64,000 nucleotides of DNA from Gammaproteobacteria bacterium. Lineage in GTDB: Bacteria; Gemmatimonadota; Gemmatimonadetes; Longimicrobiales; Gaopeijiaceae. The notes under the pieces were generated by a model. That model was not told the DNA's origin. It did not search any database and saw only the letters and a list, made by a program, of their open reading frames with translations. The stretch is from assembly GCA_028820325.1 (NCBI GenBank), contig JAPPJO010000135.1, forward strand, positions 1-64,000. The letters are read 5' to 3'. The translations under genes were made by a program, and so were the position numbers. Below are positions 1 to 7,599 of the stretch, piece by piece. Positions within the stretch are counted from its first letter, which is position 1. Each line of letters opens with the position of its first letter.

Positions 1-414
1 ACGAGACATCTGGCGTCGCGAGACCGCGCGGCCGCGGCTGGTGATAAGGCCGCCGACGCGCGGGCCGGACCGCGATGCCGGTCCGAGCCGCTGATGGTCC
101 CCGGGCCGAAGCCCCCAACCAAGCCGAAATCGACCCTACCCGTACCCCTCGGAGACCCGAGATCGTCGATCTGAGGCGATCCTAGAGCCCGTAGATACCC
201 TGAAAGGCCCTCTGGACTACCCTCGGACCCCGCACAAGCCGTCCCGCCTCCGGTTCTGGAGTCCGCCGGCGGCGAAGCTCCGGACCTTGGACAGAGCGAT
301 CAATCGTGGACGCACGATGACGGACAACCGTTGCGGTGAGGTTACACATCCAATTTATGGCCCAATTGCGGTTTGCCCCGACTCGGCACCTACGATTCGC
401 AGGAGAGGTTCTTG
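1..414. other. Left edge, no gene recognised
   Basis: This GC-rich stretch upstream of the first gene shows no recognisable protein, tRNA or repeat. A possible ribosome binding site (AGGAGAG, 401-407) at its right end belongs to the next gene. The promoter of that gene presumably lies here but I cannot place it. Confidence 0.5.
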
Positions 415-1611
415 ATGAACGCCAGCAGATTAGCCTCGATCCATTCGTCCCTCTTGATGGCCGTCTTGGTCGGGCCCTCCACTCTCCTCGCTCAGGAGGT
501 CGTCGAAGTCACGGGCCTGGACCGCCCCATGGACCCCGCGTTCGAGGAAGTCTACCGGGTGGGGTCCGTCGATGGTGCGGACTGGGAGGTGTTCAGCCGG
601 GTCAGCGCGGTCGGCTTCAGCCAGTCCGGCGACCTGTACGTGATGGACGACCAAGGCGGACGGATCGTGGTTATGAGCCGGGAGGGCGAGTTCGTTCGCG
701 AGTTCGGACGGCTCGGCGATGGGCCGGGTGAATTCGCCGCGAGCACCAACACCGCCATCGGATTCACCGTGCTCCGCGATGGGCGCACGGTGGTGTTCGA
801 CGCGGGTCACAGTGCCTTTCAAGTGTTTGCACCGCACGGCGAGTTCGAGAGATCAGTGCGGATGCCCGGCAACTCTCTCTACGTGATCCGGACCTTGGCG
901 CCTGCTAGGGACGGCCAGAACGTCATCACGACCAGTGTAGGTGCCTTCGACATGGGCGGCCCGGCCGACGGTCCCGAGCGATCGTTTCGTCCCGTCTATC
1001 GGTTGGTCCTCACTGGGGACGAGGCCGTGCAAGACACGGTGATCGAAGCGTGGCGGCCATCGGGAGATCCCGACGGCTTCGGACCTCCCTTGGTCGCTGG
1101 AGCCCTCCCGGACGGAAGCCTGGTCTACACGGACTCGTCCGCCTATGCCATCAAGGTGGCTACTCGCAACGGCGAACTCACTCGGGTGCTCACCCGAGCG
1201 TTTCGGCCTGAGCCTGTGACCGACGCGATCAGGGATGGAGAGATCGAACGCCTGTTGGCGGAAAACGAGGCGGACGCGAGTTCGCGAAATGATCGGTTCG
1301 GCGACGCCTTTGCCGAATTGGGGCGGCGACGCATCAGGAACATGGAGTTCTACCACGAGGTCCCGGTGGTACGCACCCTGCGCACGAGTTGGGAGGGGAC
1401 GATCTGGGTGCAGCGGCGCGGCGATGAGCCAGCCAGCGACGGTCCGATCGACCTACTGACCCCGGATGGTGGCTACATCGGGACCTACGTTGCTGGCACG
1501 ACGGAGATGCCCGACGCTTTCGGTCCGGATGGGTTGGCGGCGTTCATCGAGCGCGACGAATTCGACGTTTCCAGCGTGGTGGTGCGGAGGCTGCCGGTCG
1601 GAGTACGGTGA
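415..1611 (+). CDS. Exported 6-bladed beta-propeller protein
   Basis: This 398-aa protein looks secreted: residues 1-26 form a signal peptide (basic start, hydrophobic core, cleavage after a LLAQ-type site). The rest resembles the 6-bladed beta-propeller (NHL-like) family, with segments such as [19 protein letters not shown] followed by [15 protein letters not shown], the typical blade pattern of these proteins. Their substrates are mostly unknown; they are abundant in Gemmatimonadota and Bacteroidota. I chose the ATG at 415 over an upstream in-frame ATG at 373 because AGGAGAG sits 7 nt before it and the signal peptide begins there. The gene stands alone. Family assignment is good; function is unknown. 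Confidence 0.75.
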   Translation: MNASRLASIHSSLLMAVLVGPSTLLAQEVVEVTGLDRPMDPAFEEVYRVGSVDGADWEVFSRVSAVGFSQSGDLYVMDDQGGRIVVMSREGEFVREFGRLGDGPGEFAASTNTAIGFTVLRDGRTVVFDAGHSAFQVFAPHGEFERSVRMPGNSLYVIRTLAPARDGQNVITTSVGAFDMGGPADGPERSFRPVYRLVLTGDEAVQDTVIEAWRPSGDPDGFGPPLVAGALPDGSLVYTDSSAYAIKVATRNGELTRVLTRAFRPEPVTDAIRDGEIERLLAENEADASSRNDRFGDAFAELGRRRIRNMEFYHEVPVVRTLRTSWEGTIWVQRRGDEPASDGPIDLLTPDGGYIGTYVAGTTEMPDAFGPDGLAAFIERDEFDVSSVVVRRLPVGVR

Positions 1612-1759
1612 CTGCCGATCCTGAGCCCGGCTGTAGCATTTCGGCCTGAGAAAACCACCCCGAATCAGATCCGGCTATCCGGCGACATCCAATTGAGTCC
1701 CATGGAATCCCGCTCAGAAATGTATATTGGGAGTGATACATCGTTCGTGATAGCATGGT

Positions 1760-2554
1760 CTAAATTATTGCAATAACGTCATTTACACAAATATTGATTA
1801 GTTCGGGGGGGATCGGTCCCGACAGTTCGTTTCGGAACAAGTGTAGTCTTTCGAGTGCCGAAAGACTGCCCAGTTCCGCGGGAATGGGGCCGACCAGTCC
1901 ATGCGGTATCGGCTGGTAGGCCTCGCTGTCCCACTCACCGGCGAGATCAAGAGATGTGACTCGCCCCGCAGTGTCCGTTTCCACCCCGTACCACTCCCCC
2001 AGCGGCGCGTCGCTGAGCCAGTTGGTGTTATCGATCCAGTTCGGGCCGTCGGTGGCTTCGTAGAGAGCGACCAGGGCGGCCCGGTCGGGGTTTTCCACAG
2101 TGATCTCCACCGTCACCGCAGCCGTCCCCGAGACCGAGCCCGCCGTCGCGGTGATCGTCGCACTCCCGTTCGCCGCCGCCGTTACCACCCCGGAAGCGTC
2201 CACGGTTGCGACCGAGGCGTCGCTGCTCACCCACGCGACCGCCGCCGCGGCCATCACCCTCCCGTTCTGGTCGCGTACCTCGGCGGTGAACCGGGCCGTT
2301 TCGCCAAGGGCGCTCAGTGCGGCCGAACCCGGGCTGACCGTCACAGTGGTGGCCACGGGAGCCGCCGGAGGAGGTGCCGGCTCGACGGCGCCATCGCCGC
2401 AGGACAGGACCAGCATCACGATCCCGGCGGCCGCCATCGCGGGAATCTTGAAGCCTGCGATCAGCCGTCCCGGTACTGTTGTCCCGCTTCCAGCGCATGT
2501 GCGCACGCCAGCGCATCTGTTCGCAGCAATCTTCCCGGATCTCTCCGATTGCAT
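1760..2554 (-). pseudogene. Truncated Big_2/LRR lipoprotein (paralogue of the 11543-16222 gene)
   Basis: The 264-aa product begins with a lipoprotein signal (LVLSCGDG) after AGGGAG at good spacing. It has one Big_2 Ig-like domain (about residues 65-150), then the LRR cap motif (ALVALYEATDGPNW) and about one leucine-rich repeat (LSGPIPPEL). It then stops in an AT-rich tail (NICVNDVIAII) unrelated to the family. It closely matches the start of the 1559-aa protein at 11543-16222 but lacks three Big_2 domains, most repeats and the protease domain. I read it as a truncated duplicate that may still be translated and exported. Confidence 0.75.
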
Positions 2555-3047
2555 GTCCGTTTCTCCCTCGCATTGCGAGCTTCACCATCGGATCTCGTCC
2601 GCAGCCGCTTCGAGCTCTGTACGTCACGATCTAATGCCATATGCGATCAAACCACGATCTACAGGCCCATAGCCATGAGCGTATCGTGATCGGAGAGCGT
2701 CCTGCAAGAAACCGCCCCGCGGCCAAAGCCCTCACGCTACGTCAGGCGCAGGCAGGGCCAGCCGGTCCCGAGCGGCGCAGCGCCGCGTTCAGCAGCCTGG
2801 AGGTGGGCGAAGCCCTTTCCCGCGGACAGCGAAAGCCTTCCTCCGGCGATCTCAGAGGTTCCAGCAGAGTATCGCCTCGTGAAGGAGCGTGCGACATTAT
2901 CGATGCCGTACTGTGACAATAACGATGTACATTGACAACAGTAGTGGCGCCATATTAATGGTCCTTCATTCCTCCACCATTGACGGGGGCTGAAGGCACG
3001 AAGCTCCGGGCGATGGTTCCGATCAAGCTTTCGAACGGGGACGAAGG
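2555..3047. repeat. Duplicated upstream region of the LRR genes, otherwise empty
   Basis: Bases 2633-2710 closely match 16228-16302, the region just upstream of the other LRR gene, so promoter and gene were duplicated together. Bases about 2805-2835 (CGAAGCCCTT, CCCGCGGACAGCGA) also match about 21001-21028 upstream of the second hipBA copy. No gene is evident in the rest. Confidence 0.6.
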
Positions 3048-3455
3048 ATGACAAGGCAAGTCAGACGAATCGTGATCTGCGGCGCGGTCGCACTCGCAGG
3101 CGGCTCCCTGCCCTCTCCGCTGTCCGCATCAAGCCCGGTCGCACCGGCCCCGGCGTCACTCTGTGTCGCTCCTGATGTCGCGAATGCCGGCGTCGTAGCT
3201 TCGCATGACAGGTGCGCCCGGGAACGGAGGCGTGAACGGAGAATGTGCAGGAGGTACGGTCTCTTGTCCATGCAATGTCTGAACGCATGGATCGAAACCG
3301 CACGATGTGAAGGGCGTTTTGTCGACTCGGGCGCTGCGCCAACGTCGATGGGCGCGGTGCGGGGCACGGGCCTTGTGCGCTTCCCCGACGAGGGAGCTCA
3401 TGACTTCAGAGATGCCGTGACCCCTACGCGCCCGGCGCCTCCACCCGCACCGTGA
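3048..3455 (+). CDS. Hypothetical exported protein
   Basis: This 135-aa frame starts with a plausible signal peptide (about residues 1-27, MTRQVRRIVICGAVALAGG onward) and contains several cysteines in a basic middle part. GGGGA lies just upstream of the ATG. Its 3' end overlaps the end of the convergent TonB-receptor remnant by about 30 bp. I recognise no family and the base composition would allow a chance frame, so this is tentative. Confidence 0.35.
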   Translation: MTRQVRRIVICGAVALAGGSLPSPLSASSPVAPAPASLCVAPDVANAGVVASHDRCARERRRERRMCRRYGLLSMQCLNAWIETARCEGRFVDSGAAPTSMGAVRGTGLVRFPDEGAHDFRDAVTPTRPAPPPAP

Positions 3456-5063
3456 GAATGTCCGTATCGTGGTACTTCTGATGCCGGACCGACCCCGCCA
3501 GGTGCCGTAGCAGCTGCCCGATCTTCCCCCGGATCGGCCATGCTCCAGTCGTAGCGCAGCCCCGACTCGATCTGGACCGGGCCCAGATCGACTTCCTCGA
3601 GCAGGTACAGGGCCGCCCTGAGCCGACGCGTGTCCGGCGTGTGCAGGGATCCCCCGTATCGGAAATCCTCCCAGGACGCACGGCCGCCCATCGCGCCCGC
3701 CGTAAACGGTCCCCATCTCCCATGCCGGCCCAGGACGTCCGCGTTCGCGTTCTGCTGCTCGAAGAGCGTGCCCAGGATGTCCGCTGCTTCGAGCTCGCGG
3801 TGCGTGTACCAGGTGTGAGTCGCGTCGAAGCGGAGGTTGTTGAAGGGTCCGGCCGGGTCATCGAGCACGGTCCGCAACTTCGATGAGAACCGCTCCATTT
3901 CGATGCGCACGCCCTCGTCGTGCCCGCCCACGAAACCACCCGGGATGCCGTAGTAGTTGCGGTAGGCGCGGAAGGACGCCCCCACACGGCCCCGGTCGGC
4001 CACCCAGGCCGTCCCCGCACCCCCGCGCTCAGGAGTTCGCCGTCGGTGTTGAGAAGCGTGCCGGCGGGCGTCTTCAGATCTCCCGCCGTCCGCGCGGCCA
4101 CCTCCACGCGCAGCGGCACGCGCTCCGCGATGGCGAACACGCCCGACGCGCTGCCGGCCAGCGAGCCGGTCGCGCTCTGCGTCTGCAGCGACGCCGCGCC
4201 CGTCAGGCGAGCGGGCGCGGTGGTCGGAATCTCGTCGCGGATGACGTTGATGACCCCGCCCAGCGCGTTGCCCCCGTAGAGCAGCGCGCCCGGACCCCGC
4301 ACAACCTCGATCCGCCTTGCCGACGACGGATCGAGCGCGGTGGTGTGGTCCGCGCCCTGGCTGGAGGCATCGCCCACCGCAGTCCCGTCCTCGAGCATCA
4401 ATACCCGATCCCCGCTCAGTCCCCGGATCACCGGTTGCGCAACCGATGGACCCATCCTGGTGGCGGCCAGCCCCGGCATCGACGCCAGGGTCCCCGCGAC
4501 GGTCGCGGTCATCTGGCGCTGCAGGTCGTCGCCCGCCATGACGCTGACCGGCCGGAGCGCCTCGGCCGCCGCACGCTCGCTGATCGTGGCCGTCACCACC
4601 AGGTTCTCCAGCGCAATGGGAGACGGCGTCAACTCGATCACGACCTCCGCCGCCTCCGCCACGGCCCTGCGCGCGCGCTCGGTTCCCACGGTCACGACGG
4701 CGGTGGCGCCCCGGTATCCCAGGCGATCGGCCCTAAGGATGTACGCGCCCGCGGCCAGCCCGGTCAGGTGGAAGTTCCGTCCCCCCGGGTCACCGCCCTG
4801 GTGTCCCTCCCGACCACCGACACGTGGGCTCCCGCCAGAGGTTCGACGGTCCGCGCGTCGCGCACATTGCCCTCGAACACGTTTCCCTGGTCCGTCTCCT
4901 GCGCGGAGACGCGGGGAACTGCGAGCGCGGGAGCGACCGCAAGACACCAGACGAGCGCCAGCGCACTCCGGCGGATTCCGTCGACAAGCGCACGCAACGC
5001 GCTGGGCGGGACGATCAGTCGACCGAAGCGGTACTTCGCGTCTTTGGAGTTGAGCGTCCGCAT
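3424..5063 (-). pseudogene. Frameshifted, shortened TonB-dependent receptor
   Basis: Three reading frames together encode one receptor. First come a signal peptide and the start of a carboxypeptidase-regulatory-like domain (NVFEGNVRDARTVEPLAGAH, 5063 to about 4790). Next is the plug domain with IRGLSGDRVLMLEDG and GPGALLYGGNALGGVINV (about 4785-4020). Then follow barrel strands (about 4003-3530) and a last segment ending at 3424. Frame changes fall at C-runs near 4781-4786, 4020-4024 and 3525-3530. The sum is about 540 aa, while such receptors usually have 650-900, so barrel sequence is missing too. In intact form it would move a ligand across the outer membrane using TonB. The homopolymer positions leave sequencing error possible, but the short barrel argues for real decay. 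Confidence 0.8.
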
Positions 5064-5125
5064 GCGTGCCTTCGGCTGATGGGGGATCTAACTCTTGGCT
5101 GGTTGGGCGGACCTCCGCAAGCTGG

Positions 5126-5212
5126 ATCCGGGACGCCCGGCCGCGCCGCCGCATCCGCGCATCGACGATGGTCGAGCGCGCTCAGATTCTTGACGCGGGG
5201 AGGCGGGCTACT
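5126..5212 (+). pseudogene. hipBA deletion scar
   Basis: Bases about 5126-5180 match the helix-turn-helix region of the hipB genes (9992-10048 and 21203-21259). From about 5174 the sequence continues as hipA (match to about 10650-10690). The two parts join at a shared GCGCGCT. This is what remains of a third hipBA copy after a deletion of about 600 bp spanning the end of hipB and the start of hipA. Confidence 0.7.
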
Positions 5213-5462
5213 TCTGAAGATCAGCCTAACATGTTATACGCAAAGTGTGTTATGTGGATCATGTGAGTTCTAATCCCTCATTCCATCCCACACTAGAACT
5301 CTTCTGTGTGAAGCCCGTCACGCCGGGGGCCGCGCGAACAACCCGGCCAAGACCCCACCGTCCCGATCGGTGACTCCCGCGAAGGCCCCAATCCGCTGAC
5401 CCGCCGTATCACAGCGGTGGGCGGTGGTCTTCGCCCCGAGAGGTCCTAGCCGCTGCCCACAC

Positions 5463-6227
5463 TCAAGCGGCCAACTCCGCACGCACCTCCTCGCGGTCCG
5501 ACCACACTACCGGCGACACGCCGTAGCTCCGGATCGCTGTCACGACTTGTTGCGAAACCGGTTGATCTGAGTCGTTCAGAATCGCGTAGGCGCGGGATTC
5601 GGGGGACCGCACGGCCTTTGTGTCCAGCCAGGCGAACGCTATGGTCTGTGCGGTCTGTCGACTGGGACGGTTGACCGTACGCACGATACGTTCCGGTGCC
5701 TCCCGCGATCTAGGGATGACGAAATCGAACAGGTGATCGTAACCGCTCGTCCCGCTGAACTTGACCTTCGGTGTATGGCGGATGTCGTGAACATCAAGCC
5801 ACGTGACCACGTCCTCATAGAACAGGCTCGTGACCAAGGGAGCTGCCAGATAGAACATGTCGTTCACTGCAAGCATGGTCTGGATCAGGCTGTGCTTGCG
5901 GAGCGCAAAGTCGCCGGGGACCGCCTGGACTTGAAGAGCCTTGTTCTCTAGCTGTACTCCAAACCCATTCACGGTCACCCTCAACAACTCTTGGCGCTTC
6001 TTGCTCTCCAGCTTGCAGCCGCTCTGCTCCAGATCTCCAATCGTGTATCCGTCGTCCGTGAGGAGAAACCCGCCGTTGGCGCGTTTGGCGTAGATCTGCA
6101 GGTAGTCGTTGTGCCGGTCGAGGTACGGCGTGGTGATCTCGACCCATTCGCCGATCTGCCGGAGGACGCTCTTGTCTTTGAGCCATGCGTGGTACGCGTC
6201 CAACAGGTGCTGGATGTCTCGCATCAT
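5463..6227 (-). CDS. DUF1828/DUF1829 domain protein
   Basis: The 254-aa product fits the DUF1828 family in its N-terminal half ([20 protein letters not shown], then [16 protein letters not shown], about residues 15-110) with a DUF1829-like C-terminal half. The biochemical role is unknown; members often sit in mobile or defence regions. The ATG at 6227 overlaps the stop of the upstream gene as ATGA, so the pair is translationally coupled. A second ATG follows at 6224. The partner (6224-6670) suggests a two-gene unit, possibly toxin-antitoxin-like, but that is inference from arrangement only. Confidence 0.75.
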   Translation of the reverse strand: MMRDIQHLLDAYHAWLKDKSVLRQIGEWVEITTPYLDRHNDYLQIYAKRANGGFLLTDDGYTIGDLEQSGCKLESKKRQELLRVTVNGFGVQLENKALQVQAVPGDFALRKHSLIQTMLAVNDMFYLAAPLVTSLFYEDVVTWLDVHDIRHTPKVKFSGTSGYDHLFDFVIPRSREAPERIVRTVNRPSRQTAQTIAFAWLDTKAVRSPESRAYAILNDSDQPVSQQVVTAIRSYGVSPVVWSDREEVRAELAA

Positions 6228-6670
6228 GGGAAGAGTCCCCTTCGTATGAGCGGTGGCCGCGTCACGTTGCAATAGCGAAGGAAGTCATCCAACGTCGTCC
6301 ACAGGTCGGCCACAGCCCGGAAGTCTGCCGGCAACGGGAACGCCCACTTGTCGCCGTACCCCTCGCGGTAAACGTGGATGTGGGGCGTTCCGATCTCCAC
6401 GCCATCGGGGTTGCGGTGGGGCGGTCCGCCAAGATCTAGGCGCACGAGCACCACGACCTGTCTGCCTCGATTCTGCATCTTCACCTTGCGAAGATCGATC
6501 CGGCCACGGCTCATGTCGAGCAGGAACTGCTCCCGCCTATCGGCGGACTGAAGTGGGACAGAGATCGACTCGCCACCCATCGGGAAGTCCCAGTCCTGCT
6601 CATCAATCCGGTGCTTTTCCAGAGCGATCAGGGCGTCAGCCTCCGCTTGGGTGAGATCGCTTTGGGCCAT
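6224..6670 (-). CDS. DUF6978-like protein, partner of the DUF1828 gene
   Basis: This 148-aa protein has an N-terminal helix ([20 protein letters not shown]) and a beta-rich middle that ends in a [18 protein letters not shown] pattern. I associate this with DUF6978-type proteins that accompany DUF1828 genes. No catalytic motif is clear, although the PHIHVY histidines are conspicuous. Its stop overlaps the start of the next gene by 4 nt, so both are co-translated. The family name is from memory and should be treated as tentative. Confidence 0.6.
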   Translation of the reverse strand: MAQSDLTQAEADALIALEKHRIDEQDWDFPMGGESISVPLQSADRREQFLLDMSRGRIDLRKVKMQNRGRQVVVLVRLDLGGPPHRNPDGVEIGTPHIHVYREGYGDKWAFPLPADFRAVADLWTTLDDFLRYCNVTRPPLIRRGLFP

Positions 6671-6867
6671 CAGTGGGCTCTCCTTCTCGGTCCTGGTGTC
6701 CGGTTAGCTGCTTGAGTCCGACGTACAACTTGGAGGGCGTGGCACTCCCACGCTACCGTTCGAAAGATCCGGGCCGTGATCCAGGGACGGAGGAGTTCCA
6801 GAAGTCGACCGTGCTGCGCGCAGGCGCGTGTCGAACGGAATACACGGCCCGGATCCTAGACGATCGC

Positions 6868-7150
6868 TCATGGCGCCATCGCGGCGTCCGGATTGCCAGC
6901 CGCGAGCGCGTTCGCCCATGCGAGAGCCAGATCCCGGGATCGGTAGGTGCCATACTCGGCTGTCTCTTCGCGCTCGACGATGGGGAAGGTGGAGTAGAGG
7001 TAGCGGATGTCGGCCCGATCTGTCACGCCGTAGAGGTGGAAGTAGAGCGCGTCGAGCTTGGCGCGCAGGTTGAGGCGGCGGTTGTCGTCCCAACGGAAGG
7101 GCGGCAGTACCTTGCCCGCCTCGTCCACATGGCCCAAGTCGCGGGCGAGA
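6868..7150 (-). pseudogene. C-terminal remnant of an Eco57I/PglX-like restriction methylase
   Basis: The minus strand encodes LPPFRWDDNRRLNLRAKLDA, then LYFHLYGVTDRADIRYLYST and FPIVEREETAEYGTYRSRDL. This is the typical C-terminus of large type IIG/BREX-like adenine methyltransferases (L-D-A-x-x-x-H-L-Y-G, then T-F-P-I-V-x-R-x-E). Only about 90 codons survive. The 5' side breaks at about 7150, where the opposite strand becomes a hipA tail. Confidence 0.7.
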
Positions 7151-7159
7151 GGAGCCAGT

Positions 7160-7327
7160 CGTGTGGGCCGGAAGCAGGCGAGAGAGATCGCGGACGCGGT
7201 GGGGAAGGCGGTTTCCGGATGGCGAGAGGTGGCCGCGCGGCTGGGCGCGTCCAGGCGGGAAACCGATCGCATGGAGTCGGCGTTCGAGCACGAGGATCTT
7301 GTGCGGGCGCTCCTTTTCGGGGCGTGA
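7160..7327 (+). pseudogene. hipA 3'-end remnant
   Basis: From about 7160 the plus strand matches the last roughly 55 codons of the two intact hipA genes (KQAREIADAVGKAVSGWREV, then ESAFEHEDLVRAL), ending with a stop at 7325-7327. Nothing of hipA upstream of this remains. It abuts the restriction-methylase remnant on the other strand, so a deletion or rearrangement joined two unrelated genes here. Confidence 0.75.
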
Positions 7328-7599
7328 CGCCAACAAGGGCGTCCTCAGGTGCGGAGACACGCGTCCCCGGGATTGTGGGCGTGGGCGCACCGGCCACAGC
7401 ATCTTGGCAGAGTTAGATGCAGTTGGACAGGTTTCCTCCTTAGATACATCTAACCTGTGCTAACTTTTTCTAAGCGACTAGCCAAACGGACAGAGTTGGG
7501 GGTTGCGGTGACGTCGGCAGGACCAATCGGCACGGGCCGCAGATGCGGAGACACGCGCAAGTCAGCTATCGTTGGATCTGACCCCGAGCGGAGGCAATC
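7328..7599 (+). repeat. Mosaic of ATPase-gene and DUF433-gene flanks
   Basis: This intergenic block is assembled from three sources seen intact elsewhere. About 7328-7360 resembles the sequence after hipA copy 2 (22764-22800). About 7366-7485 matches the promoter region of the ATPase gene (16375-16493). About 7493-7542 matches the ATPase 3' end (17523-17572). The last part, about 7541-7590, matches the region directly upstream of the DUF433 gene (22792-22850). It is the scar of an ATPase gene deleted between its start and its last roughly 50 codons, fused to a second deletion endpoint. Confidence 0.7.
7412..7454. promoter_or_regulatory. GTTAGATG/CATCTAAC operator-like palindrome, copy 1
   Basis: GTTAGATG at 7412-7419 is the exact reverse complement of CATCTAAC at 7447-7454, and further GTTxGAC/CTAAC half-sites lie between and after. 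The same arrangement lies before the intact ATPase gene (16424-16466). Spaced half-sites like these usually bind a dimeric regulator; which one is unknown. Confidence 0.45.

Noticed and set aside
7412..7454. Insertion-sequence ends at the GTTAGATG/CATCTAAC repeats
   Set aside because: The repeats are only 27 bp apart, lie upstream of the ATPase start in both copies and have no flanking duplication, so an operator is more likely.
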